A stretch of 64,000 nucleotides of DNA from Isochrysis galbana (lineage: Eukaryota; Haptophyta; Isochrysidales; Isochrysidaceae): positions 3,684,710 through 3,748,709 of the forward strand of contig CM030934.1 of the NCBI GenBank assembly GCA_018136815.1, read 5' to 3'. Under the pieces are notes generated by a model. The model ran no database searches. It was given only the letters and a program-made list of their open reading frames with translations, and was not told where the DNA came from. Within the stretch, counting starts at the first letter, position 1; every line of letters begins with the position of its first letter. This document shows, piece by piece, positions 29,946 to 41,639 of the stretch. The position numbers and the translations under genes were made by a program.

Positions 29946-30464
29946 TTCTCCTCTCCGCTCTTCTTCTACAGTTAAATTCCACGCTCTTCTTCTACCGTTA
30001 GAAATCCTGCCTCTTCCTACTGTTAAAAACTCCGTCTACCGTTAAAATCCTGCCTCCGTCGCCTTGCCAAGACATTTCCTCTGCCTTCCTGCCGACTTCC
30101 TTGCCAGTTCCTTCCGCCCCGGTTTCCCGCTTGTCTCGAAAAACGGTTTCACCGCATTACGACCAAGCTTAGTGGGGAAACTCCTCGTCCAATTCCGTTA
30201 CCCGAAAATCTCGTTCATCTCGTCGGGCCCCAGGGCCATCTCGTTCATCTCGTCGGGCCATCAAGGCCATCTCGTTCATCTCGTCGTCGGGCCATCAGGC
30301 CATCTCGTTACATCTCGTTCACCTCGTTACAATCCAAGCTGAGGCGTTGATTTCCACAAGTTACCGGCGATTTGGGGGTCTCGGTTATTTCATGTTTTGC
30401 TTGGTTTGGGTGAATGATTATGGTGTGTTCGTGAGTCGGTGCCTCAGCATCGTTGGATCCGACG

Positions 30465-30776
30465 TCCTGTCGTCAGTCGTCATCCGTCGCTCTCGCTCTC
30501 GTCGCTCTCGCTCTCGTAACACTCGTACCCTACAAACTCGCCTCGCCTCACCAGCCCCTGCCATCACAGCCCTCCTCACACTCACCCTCGCCTCTCGCCA
30601 CTCGCTCGATGTCGCTCTCGCCGCCGTCCTCGCCCTCGCTCAAGCCCGCCTGCCCGCCTTCCTCTGCTGACGGGCCTCAGCCCGTCAGCGTCTCCGAAGT
30701 CGTCTCCTCCGCCGCGCCTGCCGCCGGTCTGCCTCCTTCCTCATTGCCCTCAGGCCCTATGGGCCATCCCAATTCG
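30465..30776 (+). repeat. 310-bp repeat shared inversely with 50.3-50.6 kb
   Basis: Encodes MSLSPPSSPSLKPACPPSS in one frame in both copies. It ends with GGGCCATCCCAATTCGTC here and starts with the reverse complement at 50,309. Short CGCTCTCGCTCTCGT repeats lie at its left side. Confidence 0.8.
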
Positions 30777-31960
30777 TCACGGTGTAGAATCCTACTCGGT
30801 GCGTCCCGCGCTGGACGTCTCAATGGGGGTCTCTCCCACCTTTGCAGAGTCGGGCATCATGCCTGTCCTGCCTCCTTCTTCCTCTCCGGACGGTCATCCA
30901 CCACCACCTTCACAGGGGGAGGGGATGCCCTCCCTTTCCTCGCCTTCTGATCCCGCTGCGATGCCTCCGCCATCATCTCCGCCATCGCCGCCGGAGTCCA
31001 TGGGAGGCAGGTCCAAGCCCAAGTCTTTCTAGGGTGAGGATAATCCTCTGGAAGGATCCCTCCCCTCTTCTAGCGCATGCCTCGAGGCACCCCCACCTTT
31101 ACCATCGGACTCGGAGGCCGCCTACGAGCCCTACCAGCCCTCGCTCGAACGCCTCTCGGTCGCCTCGGTCGCGCCAAGCCAGCCGTCTCGTTGTGGAGAG
31201 GCCCCGGGCCTGCTGCCCGACTCCCTTCTTCATCTCTCTCCATCTCCTTCTCCACCGTCTGCTACGGTCCCGCCGCCAACTTCTTCGGCTTCACCGGGGC
31301 TCAACCCCGTCGAGCTGCGCTATATCGAGCTCATGCAGGCCATGGCCGCACAGTTCTCTCAGCAGCTCGCCGCGGTCACCAGCGTGATCGAACGGGGCCG
31401 ACTCCCTCCTGCTCCAGTCCAGGCAACCAGCCCGCCTCCACCTCCATCCGATGATGGCGGTGAGAATGTTTTGCCTCCACCACCGCCGCTCCCCAGGTGA
31501 TAGGGTGGTTCGCAAGATTCCAGGACACCGCAACAAGCTCCTCTACCACTACAGCGGACCATATCGCATTGCCGAGGCGCTTGGCGCTGGCCGCTACAGA
31601 CTACGCGACCAAGAAAATCGCCTCCTCTCCGAGGAGGTGCATGTGACTAACCTCCGTCCCTACTACACCCTCACAGATGAAGACCCCGTCCAAGCAGACG
31701 AGTATCTGGTGGATGCACTTCTTGACCGCAAAGGTCGAGGCAACGTGTAGCGGCAGCAGCGCAGCGCGCGCAGCAGCAGGTGCAGCCGCGCAAGCTCCGA
31801 GTCGGCCGTGGGCTGGTACCAACACCTGCAGATTGAGGTGTTAATGCATTTGCCACACCTAGCCAATGGAGGTGTTAATGTAAAGTGGGTCAACACCGGG
31901 TAAACGTGAACCCATTACACCCTGACATTTGGGCGAGTCAAGAGCGAAAGTCTTGGATCA
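30777..31960 (+). mobile_element. Ty3/Gypsy-like LTR retroelement remnant (fossil)
   Basis: A relic of an LTR retrotransposon. Recognisable parts are a gag-like helical region around 31,280-31,390 and the C-terminal end of an integrase around 31,500-31,690. A probable terminal-repeat remnant lies toward 31,840-31,960. Most of the coding region is missing. It is broken, with multiple breaks and a large internal loss, and looks old. The exact left end is uncertain. Confidence 0.65.
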
Positions 31961-32492
31961 CATATCTTCTCTTGGTGCCCCGCCTCGTTGTTCTACTTCG
32001 TCCCTCTATAGAGTAAAGTATGTACTTCTCTCGGCAGCAGCAGCCGCCCTTACTTTACTTAGATCCTCTCTCTCTCCCTCCCCTCTCTCTCTCTCTCTCC
32101 CTCTCTCTCTCTCTCATCCTCTCTCTCTCGTCCGTCCGCGGCCGCGCGGCGCCTCTCTCCTCTTCTCTCTCTTCGTGGGAGAGATCTCTTCTCAGCAGAT
32201 CTCTCACGTTCCACTACGTGTAGAACGCAGGAATAATAATACTCTAGCTGACCCGACAACCGACCGAGAGATAAACGCCACCACACAACTCGCTAGGGGA
32301 GGAGCGCCTCTCGCTCTCTCTCTCTCCTCTCTCTCTCTCCCTCTCTCTCTCCGTTTGCGCCTCCCCAACTCGATCTCTCTTCTTCTCTCTCTCCTCTCTC
32401 TGTTTGATACGTACCGCGCGTTTCTCTCCGCGTGACCCTCGTCCACCTCACTCTTCTTTCTCTATCTCCCCTCTCCCCCTCCCGCTTCTCCC
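31961..32492 (+). promoter_or_regulatory. CT-rich leader/promoter of the fibrillin-like gene
   Basis: Dominated by (CT)n and CTCTCTCCCTC blocks (32,066-32,135; 32,300-32,400) leading to the ATG at 32,493. CT-rich leaders also precede the channel genes. No TATA box was recognised. Confidence 0.4.
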
Positions 32493-33293
32493 ATGCCGCC
32501 TCCCTCCCCCCTCTCTCGCCTGCTCTCCCTCCTCTCCCTCCTCGCCTCCGCCCGCGCCCTCTCGCTTGCCCCCGCCGCGCCAGCACCCACTCGGCTGCAG
32601 GCGAGGCAAGCGCTGCTCGACGCACTTCCTCCAGGCAAGCCTCCCTCTCTTCTAGATGCACTCACGATGGGGCGGGTGAATCAGCTCGAGGCGGCAGGAA
32701 CACCCCCTTCCACCGCCGAGTTCCTTGCGCTCGGAATCGCGGGACGGTGGGAACTGCTTGCGACTGTGAGAGACGCAGCCAAGCTCGAGCCGGGCTTCTC
32801 GCCAGCAGCAGCAAACGCCGCAGCTGGCGCGCCGCAGCAGGGTGCACCGAAACCGCCTGTACCAATGGGTGTCGCCCGGGCTGAGGTTCGCGTTGAGCCC
32901 ACCGACCGCACCATCCTCGCCTCCGCATGGTTCCAGATTCGCGACGGGACGGGAGAGCAGATTGGCGCCAAGCTTGAGGTAGAGTCGTGCTTCACTTTTG
33001 AGGACGATACCATCACGGGCAAGGCGGTAGTGGACCTGCGCTCGAGCAACGCGACACGGCTGATGCTTCCGACGCGCAACCCGGGCTGTCGCATCGACGC
33101 GCTCATGGAGGCGCTGCACGCGCGACTCTCGCCCGAGTTTTCCTTGGCCGCCGGCGATGAGTACAAGCTACGGCTCCAGACTACTTACCTGGACGAGTCC
33201 GTTTGGATCACGCGCTCGGCGCCCTTTTGCTGCTCTGTCTTCCATCGTGCAGATGATGAGATGGCCTGGCTGCAGGCGAATGGCAGCGCCTGA
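32493..33293 (+). CDS. Plastid-lipid-associated (fibrillin/PAP-like) protein
   Basis: 266 residues, single exon. Residues 1-22 form a hydrophobic signal-like segment (SRLLSLLSLLASARALS) followed by a Pro/Ala-rich stretch, compatible with a bipartite plastid-targeting leader of a secondary-plastid alga. The mature part has GIAGRWELLATVRD, matching the fibrillin L-x-G-x-W-x-L-x-Y/T start, a central beta-rich region, and TTYLDESVWITRS near the C-terminus, the usual T-Y-L-D-x-x-x-R-I-x-R element. Fibrillins bind lipids or quinones at plastoglobules and thylakoids; the ligand here is unknown. An insert of about 30 Ala/Pro residues after the W-x-L motif is lineage-specific. Confidence 0.8.
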   Translation: MPPPSPLSRLLSLLSLLASARALSLAPAAPAPTRLQARQALLDALPPGKPPSLLDALTMGRVNQLEAAGTPPSTAEFLALGIAGRWELLATVRDAAKLEPGFSPAAANAAAGAPQQGAPKPPVPMGVARAEVRVEPTDRTILASAWFQIRDGTGEQIGAKLEVESCFTFEDDTITGKAVVDLRSSNATRLMLPTRNPGCRIDALMEALHARLSPEFSLAAGDEYKLRLQTTYLDESVWITRSAPFCCSVFHRADDEMAWLQANGSA

Positions 33294-33916
33294 ACGTGCA
33301 CATTATCTTATCTCGGCTACCGCACAGCGAGCGTCCCAGTCAAGGGAATGATCATGCGACGCCTTGGCCTGTTGTGAGAGCCTATGCTTTCACAGAGAGG
33401 CCGCACAAGCCTCAGGACAATGGATGTGGGTTGTCGGTGGCCCCGTGAAGTGGCGTGAGATGGGGTGAGATGGGTTGCATGCGTGCCCCTCATCTGAAGT
33501 TCGCCTGGGATGCCGGGCGATAGTGTTCCTTTCCTCTTTCGGGGAGTCATCCCCACTTCCCTCGTAGCCGGTGCCGGCATTGCGGGTGTGCGTGCACCAC
33601 CCTAGCGACCCCAGCCACCCTCAAACTTTAGTGCTTCGCATGTTCGCCCCTCCGTGTGCGCTCCTGTGCACCCCTTTGGCACCCGGTCTGACACCTTATT
33701 CTTGCTTTGTGTTTGTGTGATCGTGATCCTCGCCTCCAAACACGAGTCTCGATACTTTTAAGTGTCTATTCAGAGTTATAAATATAGCAAACACATCTGA
33801 AGATTCTTTGCGCGAACCCCTACGACGGGCACGGTATCCACGACCACCCAAAAAACATCGCCCTTTATGCTCCCTTCGCTTCCTCTCTCCTCTCTTAGTC
33901 TAGCAGTAGGTCAACT
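33294..33916. other. No gene seen downstream of the fibrillin-like gene
   Basis: GAGATGGGGTGAGATGGGTT repeats near 33,459; otherwise unique. It may hold the 3' untranslated region. Confidence 0.4.
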
Positions 33917-34262
33917 CTTATGATTGGTCGTCATGGAGGGGGGCCTCGCGGCCCCCCCACACTTTCTCAACTCCCCTCATGGGAGGCGCGAGAACCATCC
34001 ACCACCCCCCTGCGTTGCCTCTTGGCATGCGGGGGGACTCATCCAGACTGCCTAGACTCGCCCGGAGAGCTGGGCACAGATCGCACGCCCTCTCTTCGAG
34101 AGAAAGAGAGAGGGCGCTCCACAACCCAAGATCCTATGCGTCCACGCGAAGCTTTTTTTTGACCGCGAGAACGAGAGAAAGAAAGCGGGGTATTATAATG
34201 ACAAATGCCGAACGACGAAGAGAAGAGAGAAGCCTAACGAGTGTCGATTCGCAAATGCGACA
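33917..34262 (+). repeat. Family Q/P repeat, copy 2
   Basis: CTTATGATTGGTCGTCATGGAGG through GCACAGATCGCACGCCCT matches 52,987-53,152. The second half (34,070-34,262) matches 28,966-29,140 inversely. Confidence 0.8.
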
Positions 34263-35690
34263 GAAGGGGAAGCCCCGGGGGTAGCCACTGCAGCTAGGCC
34301 CAGGCCAGGATATCCCGGATATCTATTTGGATCCATATTTGGGCAGCTTTGCCGGGCAAATGGATATCTTTTGGATATGGCTGGAATATTTGGGCGTGTG
34401 TTGAGGCGGTGGCGCCCAAAAAAAACCACATATTATCCGTCTTCGGAGAGCAAGCTGCGAGCAGCGAGGTGGAGGGCTTGCCTTTCGACCGCCTTGGCTA
34501 GCTCGCTGATTGTGATGATGGTTTTCATCTCGAGCAACCCATCCTCTTCTCTCTTTTACGAGAGTTTTACCTGGATGTTTGGGCGGTGTGGCGGCACCCA
34601 AGTTACAACGCGGCGTCCCCTGTGCTCCAAGATATCAAAAGTCGAGCGACCAACGGCGAAAGGCGGCGAGATAGTACGATAGCATCGAGTACGTCACGCG
34701 CGAGCTAAACGACGAGGTACGGGAGTCTCCTGACAGAGCGCAGCGAAAGGGGAGGGAGATCCATCCTCCGTGGTCGAAAGGGGGGCGAGCCATACCTCTC
34801 TTCCCGCGGGGGGAACTATTCGGCGGCCGCGGGGGGGAAATTCGGCGACCGCGGGGGGGAACTGGAAAAGAATTCTCGTACGTTCCCGTACCGCGATCAA
34901 ACGTAAACGACGGCGTTGATAGACATCGGAGGGCGTGACAGTCGCGACTGTCAGAAGAACGCAGAGGGTGTATCGAGGAGAGAGACGAGGGTGCGATCCG
35001 ATGGCGACAGGCGTGCGAGAGCCTCGGAGCGACAGCGAACGAAGGTAGGCGAGGCAAGGGCAGCGTGCGCAAATGCGTGGGAGCCAAACCACGGGGAACC
35101 GCGCGACGATCCCGACGAGTACCACCACTGCCCGAGGACGAAGACCGCGTGCTGCGGCCGCATCATTGGACCTGCAGGGTTGGCAACAGACGGGCGGGCT
35201 GAGACAGGCAAATGGGAGACATGAGCAATGGGGCCACTGTGCAAGGACGGTGCGAGACGAGGCGAGCGGCGCGGGGCCTGCTGATCCGAGCCGGTGGTCT
35301 CGGATCCCACGGGAGCTTCGATCGCGTGCGACGTCGGTGGAGTCGAGCGGTTGAAGGGGCGCAACGAAGACTACCGGTAGTCTTAAAGACAACGACTTCA
35401 CCTTGTCATAACTAGGTCAAATTAGCACCCTAATCTGTATTTTTTGCGCCTAGGCAGCTAATATGGTCACTATCTAATAGGCCCCTAGCATAAATATTAA
35501 GAATTCGAACGCGAAATTCGATTTTTTTGTATACAAATATTGAAGACTACAGAAATTGACGTTGAACGACTCGCGGGCAGATTCACACAGACAGACTCAC
35601 AGGGCCTGTAGCACCTGCGAGGAGAGGCAGCTCGACCTCCATGACGTGCGTGTGCCGGGGGTTCTTCGGGTCGAGGGCGAACGCGTCGAT
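34263..35690. other. No gene seen
   Basis: GATATCC/GGATATC words near 34,309-34,385 look like another subterminal-repeat end. 34,790-34,860 has a duplicated CGGCSACCGCGGGGGGGAA block. Long frames on both strands across 34.7-35.4 kb lack domains and overlap each other, so none is called. Confidence 0.4.
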
Positions 35691-35884
35691 ATGCCGTGCC
35701 AGCAGGCAGCGTACGCGCTGCCTCTGGGGCGGCGACAATTGCTTGTCGGCTGGGCGTGTCGTCTGGGCGCGGTCGCTTCGGCGACAGCGGGGTGTCCATC
35801 AGCAGTTCGTCCATCTCAGCGAGGGCGGCGACAGCGAGGGAGGGAGGCGGCGCGCGCTCCATGACCCTATCGTTTTAACGATAG
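35691..35884 (-). repeat. MERAPPPS repeat, copy C (best open copy)
   Basis: The minus-strand ATG at 35,862 opens MERAPPPSLAVAALAEMDEL and continues in frame into MDTPLSPKRPRPDDTPSR. Upstream lies the hairpin CTATCGTT-TT-AACGATAG (35,867-35,884), also present as CTGTCGTT-GA-AACGATAG at 39,610. It resembles the first exon of an otherwise lost gene or transposon. Confidence 0.55.
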
Positions 35885-35942
35885 TTGCCCTAGCTAGACT
35901 ATGACTATGTTCCTAGACTGTCTAGACTATTTTACTATTTTA

Positions 35943-36040
35943 TTTAACAATCGCAATGACAAATACAACGTTGGCAATGACAATGTAGGCTGTTTATGGT
36001 CTCTGGCTGGGGTTGATGATCTCCGGTTGAGGCTCGTTAT
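35943..36040 (+). repeat. Dispersed ~100-bp repeat, copy 2
   Basis: CAATGACAAATACAACGTTGGCAATGACAAT followed by CTGTTTATGGTCTCTGGCTGG. See copies at 141-240 (-) and 56,935-57,050 (+). The following 36,040-36,560 is AT-richer than average and shows nothing recognisable. Confidence 0.75.
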
Positions 36041-36725
36041 CTGTTATCTGCATGTCTTGCGTCTTGCGTGCTTACGTGACCACGCCGAACGTTGAAAACC
36101 CACCCCGTGGCGTAGAAGTAGAAGTAGAAGAAAGACGCGTGCTCGCGTGTGCTCGTAACTTTAACTTAATCTTCATATGCCAAAATGGAGAAAGTTATTG
36201 TATTCAAAATGGCTTGGATACTATTGAATACAACAAACAACGAATAACAAAATTAAAATTAGTGTACTACTATTGCTATTGTATTATGTATTATGTATTG
36301 TACAATTATTGTACGTGTACGCAGTTGTAGTTATTGTTATTGTTAGGTCATATTTATATTGCATTCTGCTTAGGGGGTTCTAATCTGCCATAAGTCTGTC
36401 GATATGGAGAATAGGAGGCCTCCCAGCCCGAAAAATGGCCCTCCCAGAGTGCCCCAGCCGATAGGCAAGCACCGGAAATCCCGTTTTAGGCATATACTAG
36501 TACTAGATACTAGGGTTAAGTGGGCTTGGGCCACAACAACAAAACTCGGCCCGCCCGCCACGAGTCCCCCCTTCCCTTCGCCTCTCTGTTGTCCCCGAGC
36601 AGCGCAAGCCGCGGCGGCGCGAGGAGGCAGAGAGAGAAGAAGAAGACAAGGGGGGGCTGAGGCGGAGGAGTGAGGAGAAGGGTGACAGAGCGAGGGAGAG
36701 AGAGGGCTGAGGGGTGAGGGGGGCG

Positions 36726-39223
36726 ATGGTGGAGGAGAGCGCTCCGACGGACGACGCAGTGCTTGGCGAGGCCGAGGCTCTTCCAGAGCTCTCTCTCGAC
36801 ATCTTTGACCTTATCAAGACAGCTCAAGGGCTTCATGGCCTCCGCCACGGAGACTACGGCCGCTACCGCCAATATTGCTCACGCCGGCTCCACCGCCTTC
36901 GCAAGACGGCCGCGCTGACTCATGGCAAGGGCCGCTACGCCAAGCGGCCGATCGAGCCAGAGTCGGTGCGGGACGCACGCGCTCTGATGTTGCCACTCTT
37001 CTGCGCCGAGCGCGCGTGGGCCTACGCCATGCAGCTCAAGCGCGACAACACGGCGCAGGAGCCAAGGCCACATTACCACTTGCTTGCGCGGCTTGCCAAG
37101 GCGGTGGCGTGGAGCGAGAAGCTCGCCAGCCTCTGCGCCGAGCGGACCGATCAGCGGACCGAGCTCGAGGCAAAAGCCTATGCGGCCTTCATGAGTGGCA
37201 ACCTCAGCCTCGAGCGCGAGCTGTGGGCGCCCGCGCTCGCCTCCTTCAACTCGTGCGTCACCATCTGCAAGGAACTCTCGCGCGTCTCGCTGGCCGAGCA
37301 GGTGCACCTGTACAGCCAGATGGTGGCGGAGGTGGAGCCCTCTATTCGCTTTTGCACATACAACCTGAACCGGAATGGGGGGGACGGCGCGCCCGCCGCA
37401 GAGATGGACGGCAAGGACGTGGAGGGGCTGGCAGTCGCCGAGGGCGCCTCCGACATTCTGCGTTCCAAGCTAGAGCAAGTGCTCGCTGCGACGCGCGCAC
37501 GCCAGGCGGAGAACCTCACCGAGCTGCTCGTCCTTGGCGAGCGTGTGCCCATCAAGAGCGACAAGACGCGCCTGTGCATCGTGCGTGGGCAGCAGCTCCT
37601 GAACGAGGTAGAGGGCACAGTGCGCTCGACGAAGGAAGAAGCCATAGTGATCGACTCAGCTGGCGGCGAGAGTGACGCCGTTGAGGATCCGATGACAAAG
37701 TACGACAAGCTGTTTGTCGCCTTCAACGACGCTCTCGACTCGGTGCGCCAGTTTCGGGAAGGGGCGCTCATGGCGTGCCACAAACACCAGACAACTATTT
37801 GCGAGGGGGGAACGGGGGCGGCGGCTTGGCTGTCTTTGGCTGAAGGAGGGAGAGCTACCATTGCTATTCGATGACCCTCACGGGTCTGCGCGCGCCTGGC
37901 TTACGGGTCCTGTCCGCATTCCGCTTATTCTTGCGTACAGGTTCGCACAGATCTGCACGCCGTCTCTCGCGAGCACACGGCCAAGTCTGGAGTCGCCGAG
38001 GCCAACCTGCGAAAATTGCAGGCTGGGCTGCTCTGGCAAAAGCTTCACCATACCGTAAGGCGCACCCTGCTGCTAGTCGAGCGCTTGCGCCAGGGTAAGG
38101 GGCCAACCGGCTCACGAAAGAAGGCGGCCGCAGAAGATTTGGTCCGCCTGTATGACGCCATCATCAGGTACGGCTATCGGCAAGCGGCACGCGAGCCTTC
38201 GTCGGTCACAAGCGCCGTGTGCAAGTACGCAGTGTCAAACGCTCTATGTCACCCTTCTCACGTTGCCTGCGCGCAGCACGCTTGACGACATGCGCCAGCT
38301 CGAAGGTTACAAGGAGAGCGAACGCCACGTTGGCCAAGTTGCCGCACGTGCCGCCATTGCTAAGGCATACCGCTGCTATTATGTCGCCGAGTCCTACGCC
38401 GCCGCTGAAAAGTGGGGCGAAGCCTTGGTGGGTTTTGGCCTGTACTCCTGCAGCGCGAGCCGCTCGTCCTCCCGCAACGCGAGCCTTGGTGCTCCTCAAG
38501 CACTCGCTGCCCCTCGGGGTTCACAGCAATGTCTTACCGTGCAAAGCCCCTATCCACGGCATGCCCTTTTTGCCGAGGCTTCGATCTTGCACCGTTGACT
38601 CGTGTGATACAGGTCCTCTTTGACAGAGCCACCGAGCTTATGATTGAGGCGAACGACTTGTACGATGATGACGCTGCGGGCGACGACTCTTCTCTTGACA
38701 TTTGCGCTGACAAGGGTGGATTCGGGCCAGGAGAAGACCGCGCCGCGCTCGAGTCTCTTGATGGGGTGAGGCAGTGGCGGGCGCAAGGCTCGCGCAGACC
38801 AGCATGTGCACACTCACGCTTGCGGTGCACTGGCTATTGGTTACAACGCCGATTTCCAATCACCCGCCCACCTGCCATGCCGTTCGCTCATCCTCGTGTT
38901 GTCCTTGGTGACAATTGCAGATTGTGGAAGGTGCAAAGGCGCGCGCCAATGCAAAGGCCATCCTTGCGCGCCTCGCCCCCTCGGGTTTGTCCGAGGCGAG
39001 TGCGGCGGCCGATTCTGCTGTTGCTCTACCGCTACTTCAGCGGCTCGACCGCTTCGAGTCGCGGCCGGGCGAGCCCTTGATCGCCTTCCCTCCCAAGTTG
39101 GAGGCGGTACCATGCAAGCCGCTCCTCTTCGACATCGCTCGCAATCATATTCAATTCCCTGATCTGGAAGAGCGACTGCGCAAGCAGAAGGGATCCAAGT
39201 GGGGTTCGTGGTTCTCGCGCTGA
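36726..39223 (+). CDS. SRP68: Signal recognition particle subunit SRP68
   Basis: Five exons with GT-AG borders and matching phases: 36,726-37,742; 37,941-38,167; 38,277-38,427; 38,613-38,765; 38,921-39,223. They give 616 residues, close to the usual SRP68 length. The N-terminal part has LDIFDLIKTAQGLHGLRHGD and YRQYCSRRLHRLRK, the conserved RNA-binding start. The middle has the TPR-like AERAWAYAMQLK and KAYAAFMSGNLSLERELW segments, then RCYYVAESYAAAEKWGEAL and LFDRATELMIEA. The C-terminus has PVP-type AVPCKPLLFDIARNHIQFP, the part that in other species contacts SRP72. It acts with SRP72 on SRP RNA in co-translational targeting to the ER. Donors are GTGCGC, GTACGG, GTGGGT and GTGAGG. The start is the first ATG; an in-frame GTG upstream is ignored. 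Confidence 0.95.
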
Positions 39224-39609
39224 ACATAAGATTCGGATTGATTCCGCGCCTTGTCGGCGGATCATCGGTGGCAAGTATTCCCCATGGACGGCCATGGGCC
39301 TGTTTGGTGTCTCGAGGGAGTGCCTCATCTCTGGCCCTGCGGGATAGCAATTCCCTCTCTTGTGGGCTGTACCCCTCGCGGCCGTCGTAGCAAGTTACTG
39401 CTCGCGCATCTCGTGGCTCATGCACAATACTCTCATGTCACCCCACTTAGACGTAGCACGTGTGAATCGGGGAGCGCGGTGAGGCCAGGCCTGCTCTCCA
39501 GCTCGTCAGTCGTTGCCAGCCCATGTGGTAACGGCGCTCATTATTGTGGCGACGCAAGCAACAAGCAAAGCCAACTTTATTTATAGTTGGTACTGGTCGG
39601 GTTGTGGAA
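39224..39609. other. No gene seen
   Basis: SRP68 3' flank; unique sequence with no recognisable features. Confidence 0.4.
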
Positions 39610-39800
39610 CTGTCGTTGAAACGATAGGGTCATGGAGCGCGTGCCGCTCCCCTCTTCTCTTGCGGTCCGGGCTGCTAGCGCGGGCGATGTGTGCGCGATG
39701 TGTCCATGGCCCATGGACCATGGACCATGGATTATACACGCCGATGTCGCCGAAGCACCAGCGCGCGCCGACGACGTTACCCAACCAGGTGCGCGCGAGC
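39610..39800 (+). repeat. MERVPLPSS repeat, copy D
   Basis: The hairpin CTGTCGTT-GA-AACGATAG (39,610-39,627) is followed by GGGTCATGGAGCGCGT with ATG 39,632. The PMSPKHQRAP block (39,741 onward) matches the SPKRxR block of the other copies. CCATGGCCCATGGACCATGG is a short local repeat. Confidence 0.55.
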
Positions 39801-40377
39801 CATCTCGCATCTCGCGCGCCCGCCCGCGACCCGCGGACCCGCGACGCACTCGACACTCGAACTTGAGCAGAGCAAAGTATGACGCCAAGCCATGCAGGCT
39901 GCCATGCTGCCATGCACATGCAACTTCACCAGCGTACCCATTGCCACAGCCACCGACAACTTCCGACAACTTCCGACAATACCGCCTCCACCTCCACACT
40001 AATCCCGATCTCCCGATAGGGAAGCGGCCTCCGGGAGGGAATGAGGGAATAGAAACCTGCTACGCCTACGTGCCCCGGCGGCCTGGCCTCTAGCGCGCTC
40101 GCCGATGCTAGCTACCTACGTGATCTACCATCGCTCTCCTACTCTCTCTCTCTCGCGCGCGCTCGCATTCCCGAATGGGACGTACGTACGAGTAAAGTAC
40201 GGGACCTGGTGAGGGGGGAGAAGAGGAAGTGGGAGGGAGGGGATATACACTTAGAAATTTTAAAAAGTACTACAAGAGTATACGGGAAGGCGCGGAAGGG
40301 CGGGAGAGGGGCGGGGGGGGGGGGCGGGGGCGCGCTGCCTCGGGGGGGGGAAGAGGGGGAAGGCGGGTGGCGGCGGG

Positions 40378-41337
40378 ATGCTCGTCTCTCTGCTCGCGCT
40401 CTCGGCCGGCCTGCTGTGCCCGCTCGCGCGCGGGCGTGGCGCGTGGGGCGCGCGTGGTGGCGTGACGCAGATGAGTGCGCTCCGCGACTGGCTCGAGCAC
40501 TCGGCCGGTATCGCACCTCAGTTCCTTGATAAGGTGGTGGCGAGCTGCGATGAGCAGATGGTCGGTTCTGTTGCAAACCTGCGCACTCTCTCGCAGGCGG
40601 GCATGCTCGGCTCGGTCTTCAAGCCGGTGGTTGCCGCGAGCATTGAGGCGGCGCTCCTCAAGGGCAGCGACACTACCGCCGCCCCTGCCGCACCCGCTGC
40701 CTCTTCCACCTTCGTGCTTCCGCTCGCCGAGGTGAAGCGGCGGCTGCGCGCCAACGCACAGGAAACGTGGGGGAGCGAGCCCGAGCTTCGCAAAAGGCTC
40801 AGCATGTTTGCGGTGCAGGAAGCGCTGAAGGCGGCGCCTGTTGAGCCAGTGAGCCTGCCGCCCACGCTCACGCCCCCCGGACCGCCGCCGCCGGCCAACG
40901 GGCCGGTCAACCCATCGGCATTTGCGCCAACCCCTGCCGCACCGCCACCTGCTCCAGTGCCGGCGCCAGCTGCGCCGCCACCCACAGTGGCCGCCCCGCC
41001 GCCAGCCTCGCCGCCGCCTGCAGCTTCCGATAAGTCCACCTTCACGGTTAAGCTTCTGACGCCCGATGGCGAGCTTGTGTTTGAGTGTCCCCCAGACCAG
41101 TTCATCCTTGACCAAACGGACGAAGAGGAGGGGGACGGCTTCGCGGAGCTGCCATATGCTTGCCGCGCTGGCTCATGCTCCGCATGCGCGGGCAAAATCA
41201 TCTCAGGGACTGTCGACGGTTCTGCCAGCAGTTTCCTCAACGACGAGCAGCGTGCCAACGGCTACATCCTCACGTGCACCGCAAAGCCCACTTCCGACTG
41301 CGTCATCCAAACGCATGTTGAGGAGGAGCTCTTCTAA
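40378..41337 (+). CDS. SAM-like domain fused to plant-type 2Fe-2S ferredoxin domain
   Basis: 319 residues, single exon. A hydrophobic N-terminus ([17 protein letters not shown]) suggests a plastid signal. Residues 32-95 ([20 protein letters not shown]... [14 protein letters not shown]) look like a small SAM-type helical domain. Residues 110-150 form a second helical stretch; 151-217 is a Pro/Ala linker. Residues 220-319 are a complete [2Fe-2S] ferredoxin with cluster ligands C262, C267, C270 and C300 ([14 protein letters not shown] and YILTC). Single-domain plant ferredoxins are about 97 residues, so the electron carrier here is tethered to a docking module. Its role is probably plastid electron transfer to a specific partner; the partner is unknown. 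A low-GC-skewed upstream CT/GA-rich stretch precedes it. Confidence 0.9.
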   Translation: MLVSLLALSAGLLCPLARGRGAWGARGGVTQMSALRDWLEHSAGIAPQFLDKVVASCDEQMVGSVANLRTLSQAGMLGSVFKPVVAASIEAALLKGSDTTAAPAAPAASSTFVLPLAEVKRRLRANAQETWGSEPELRKRLSMFAVQEALKAAPVEPVSLPPTLTPPGPPPPANGPVNPSAFAPTPAAPPPAPVPAPAAPPPTVAAPPPASPPPAASDKSTFTVKLLTPDGELVFECPPDQFILDQTDEEEGDGFAELPYACRAGSCSACAGKIISGTVDGSASSFLNDEQRANGYILTCTAKPTSDCVIQTHVEEELF

Positions 41338-41639
41338 GGAAGCCGCCTGGGGGAAGGGGTAAAGATCGCGCTCCGATGGGAACATGCTGGGAGCGGGCTC
41401 ACGCAGGAAGTGCATTCCCCACCTACATTTTCAATGCTCCCACGTGCAACAGCGATCTCTGCCACGTGGAGACGGCCTTGATGCAAGGCAGCCAAGCTTA
41501 CGTTGCTGCATTATGTGGAGGTGCACTACTAGGGCGGCCAAACAGGGCTTTTAACTTCTGAGGGTGAAAAAAACTTGATAATATTCTTACCGCACTCGCG
41601 GCGCGTGGAACCACTACCTACTACACGTAGCACGTAGCA

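Noticed and set aside
30453-30950. Ser/Pro-rich protein gene
   Set aside because: The first part is a repeat also found inversely at 50.3 kb, and the rest lies in the retroelement relic.
34694-35401. Protein-coding gene on the minus strand
   Set aside because: Competing long frames on both strands, no domains, GC-rich; looks like chance.
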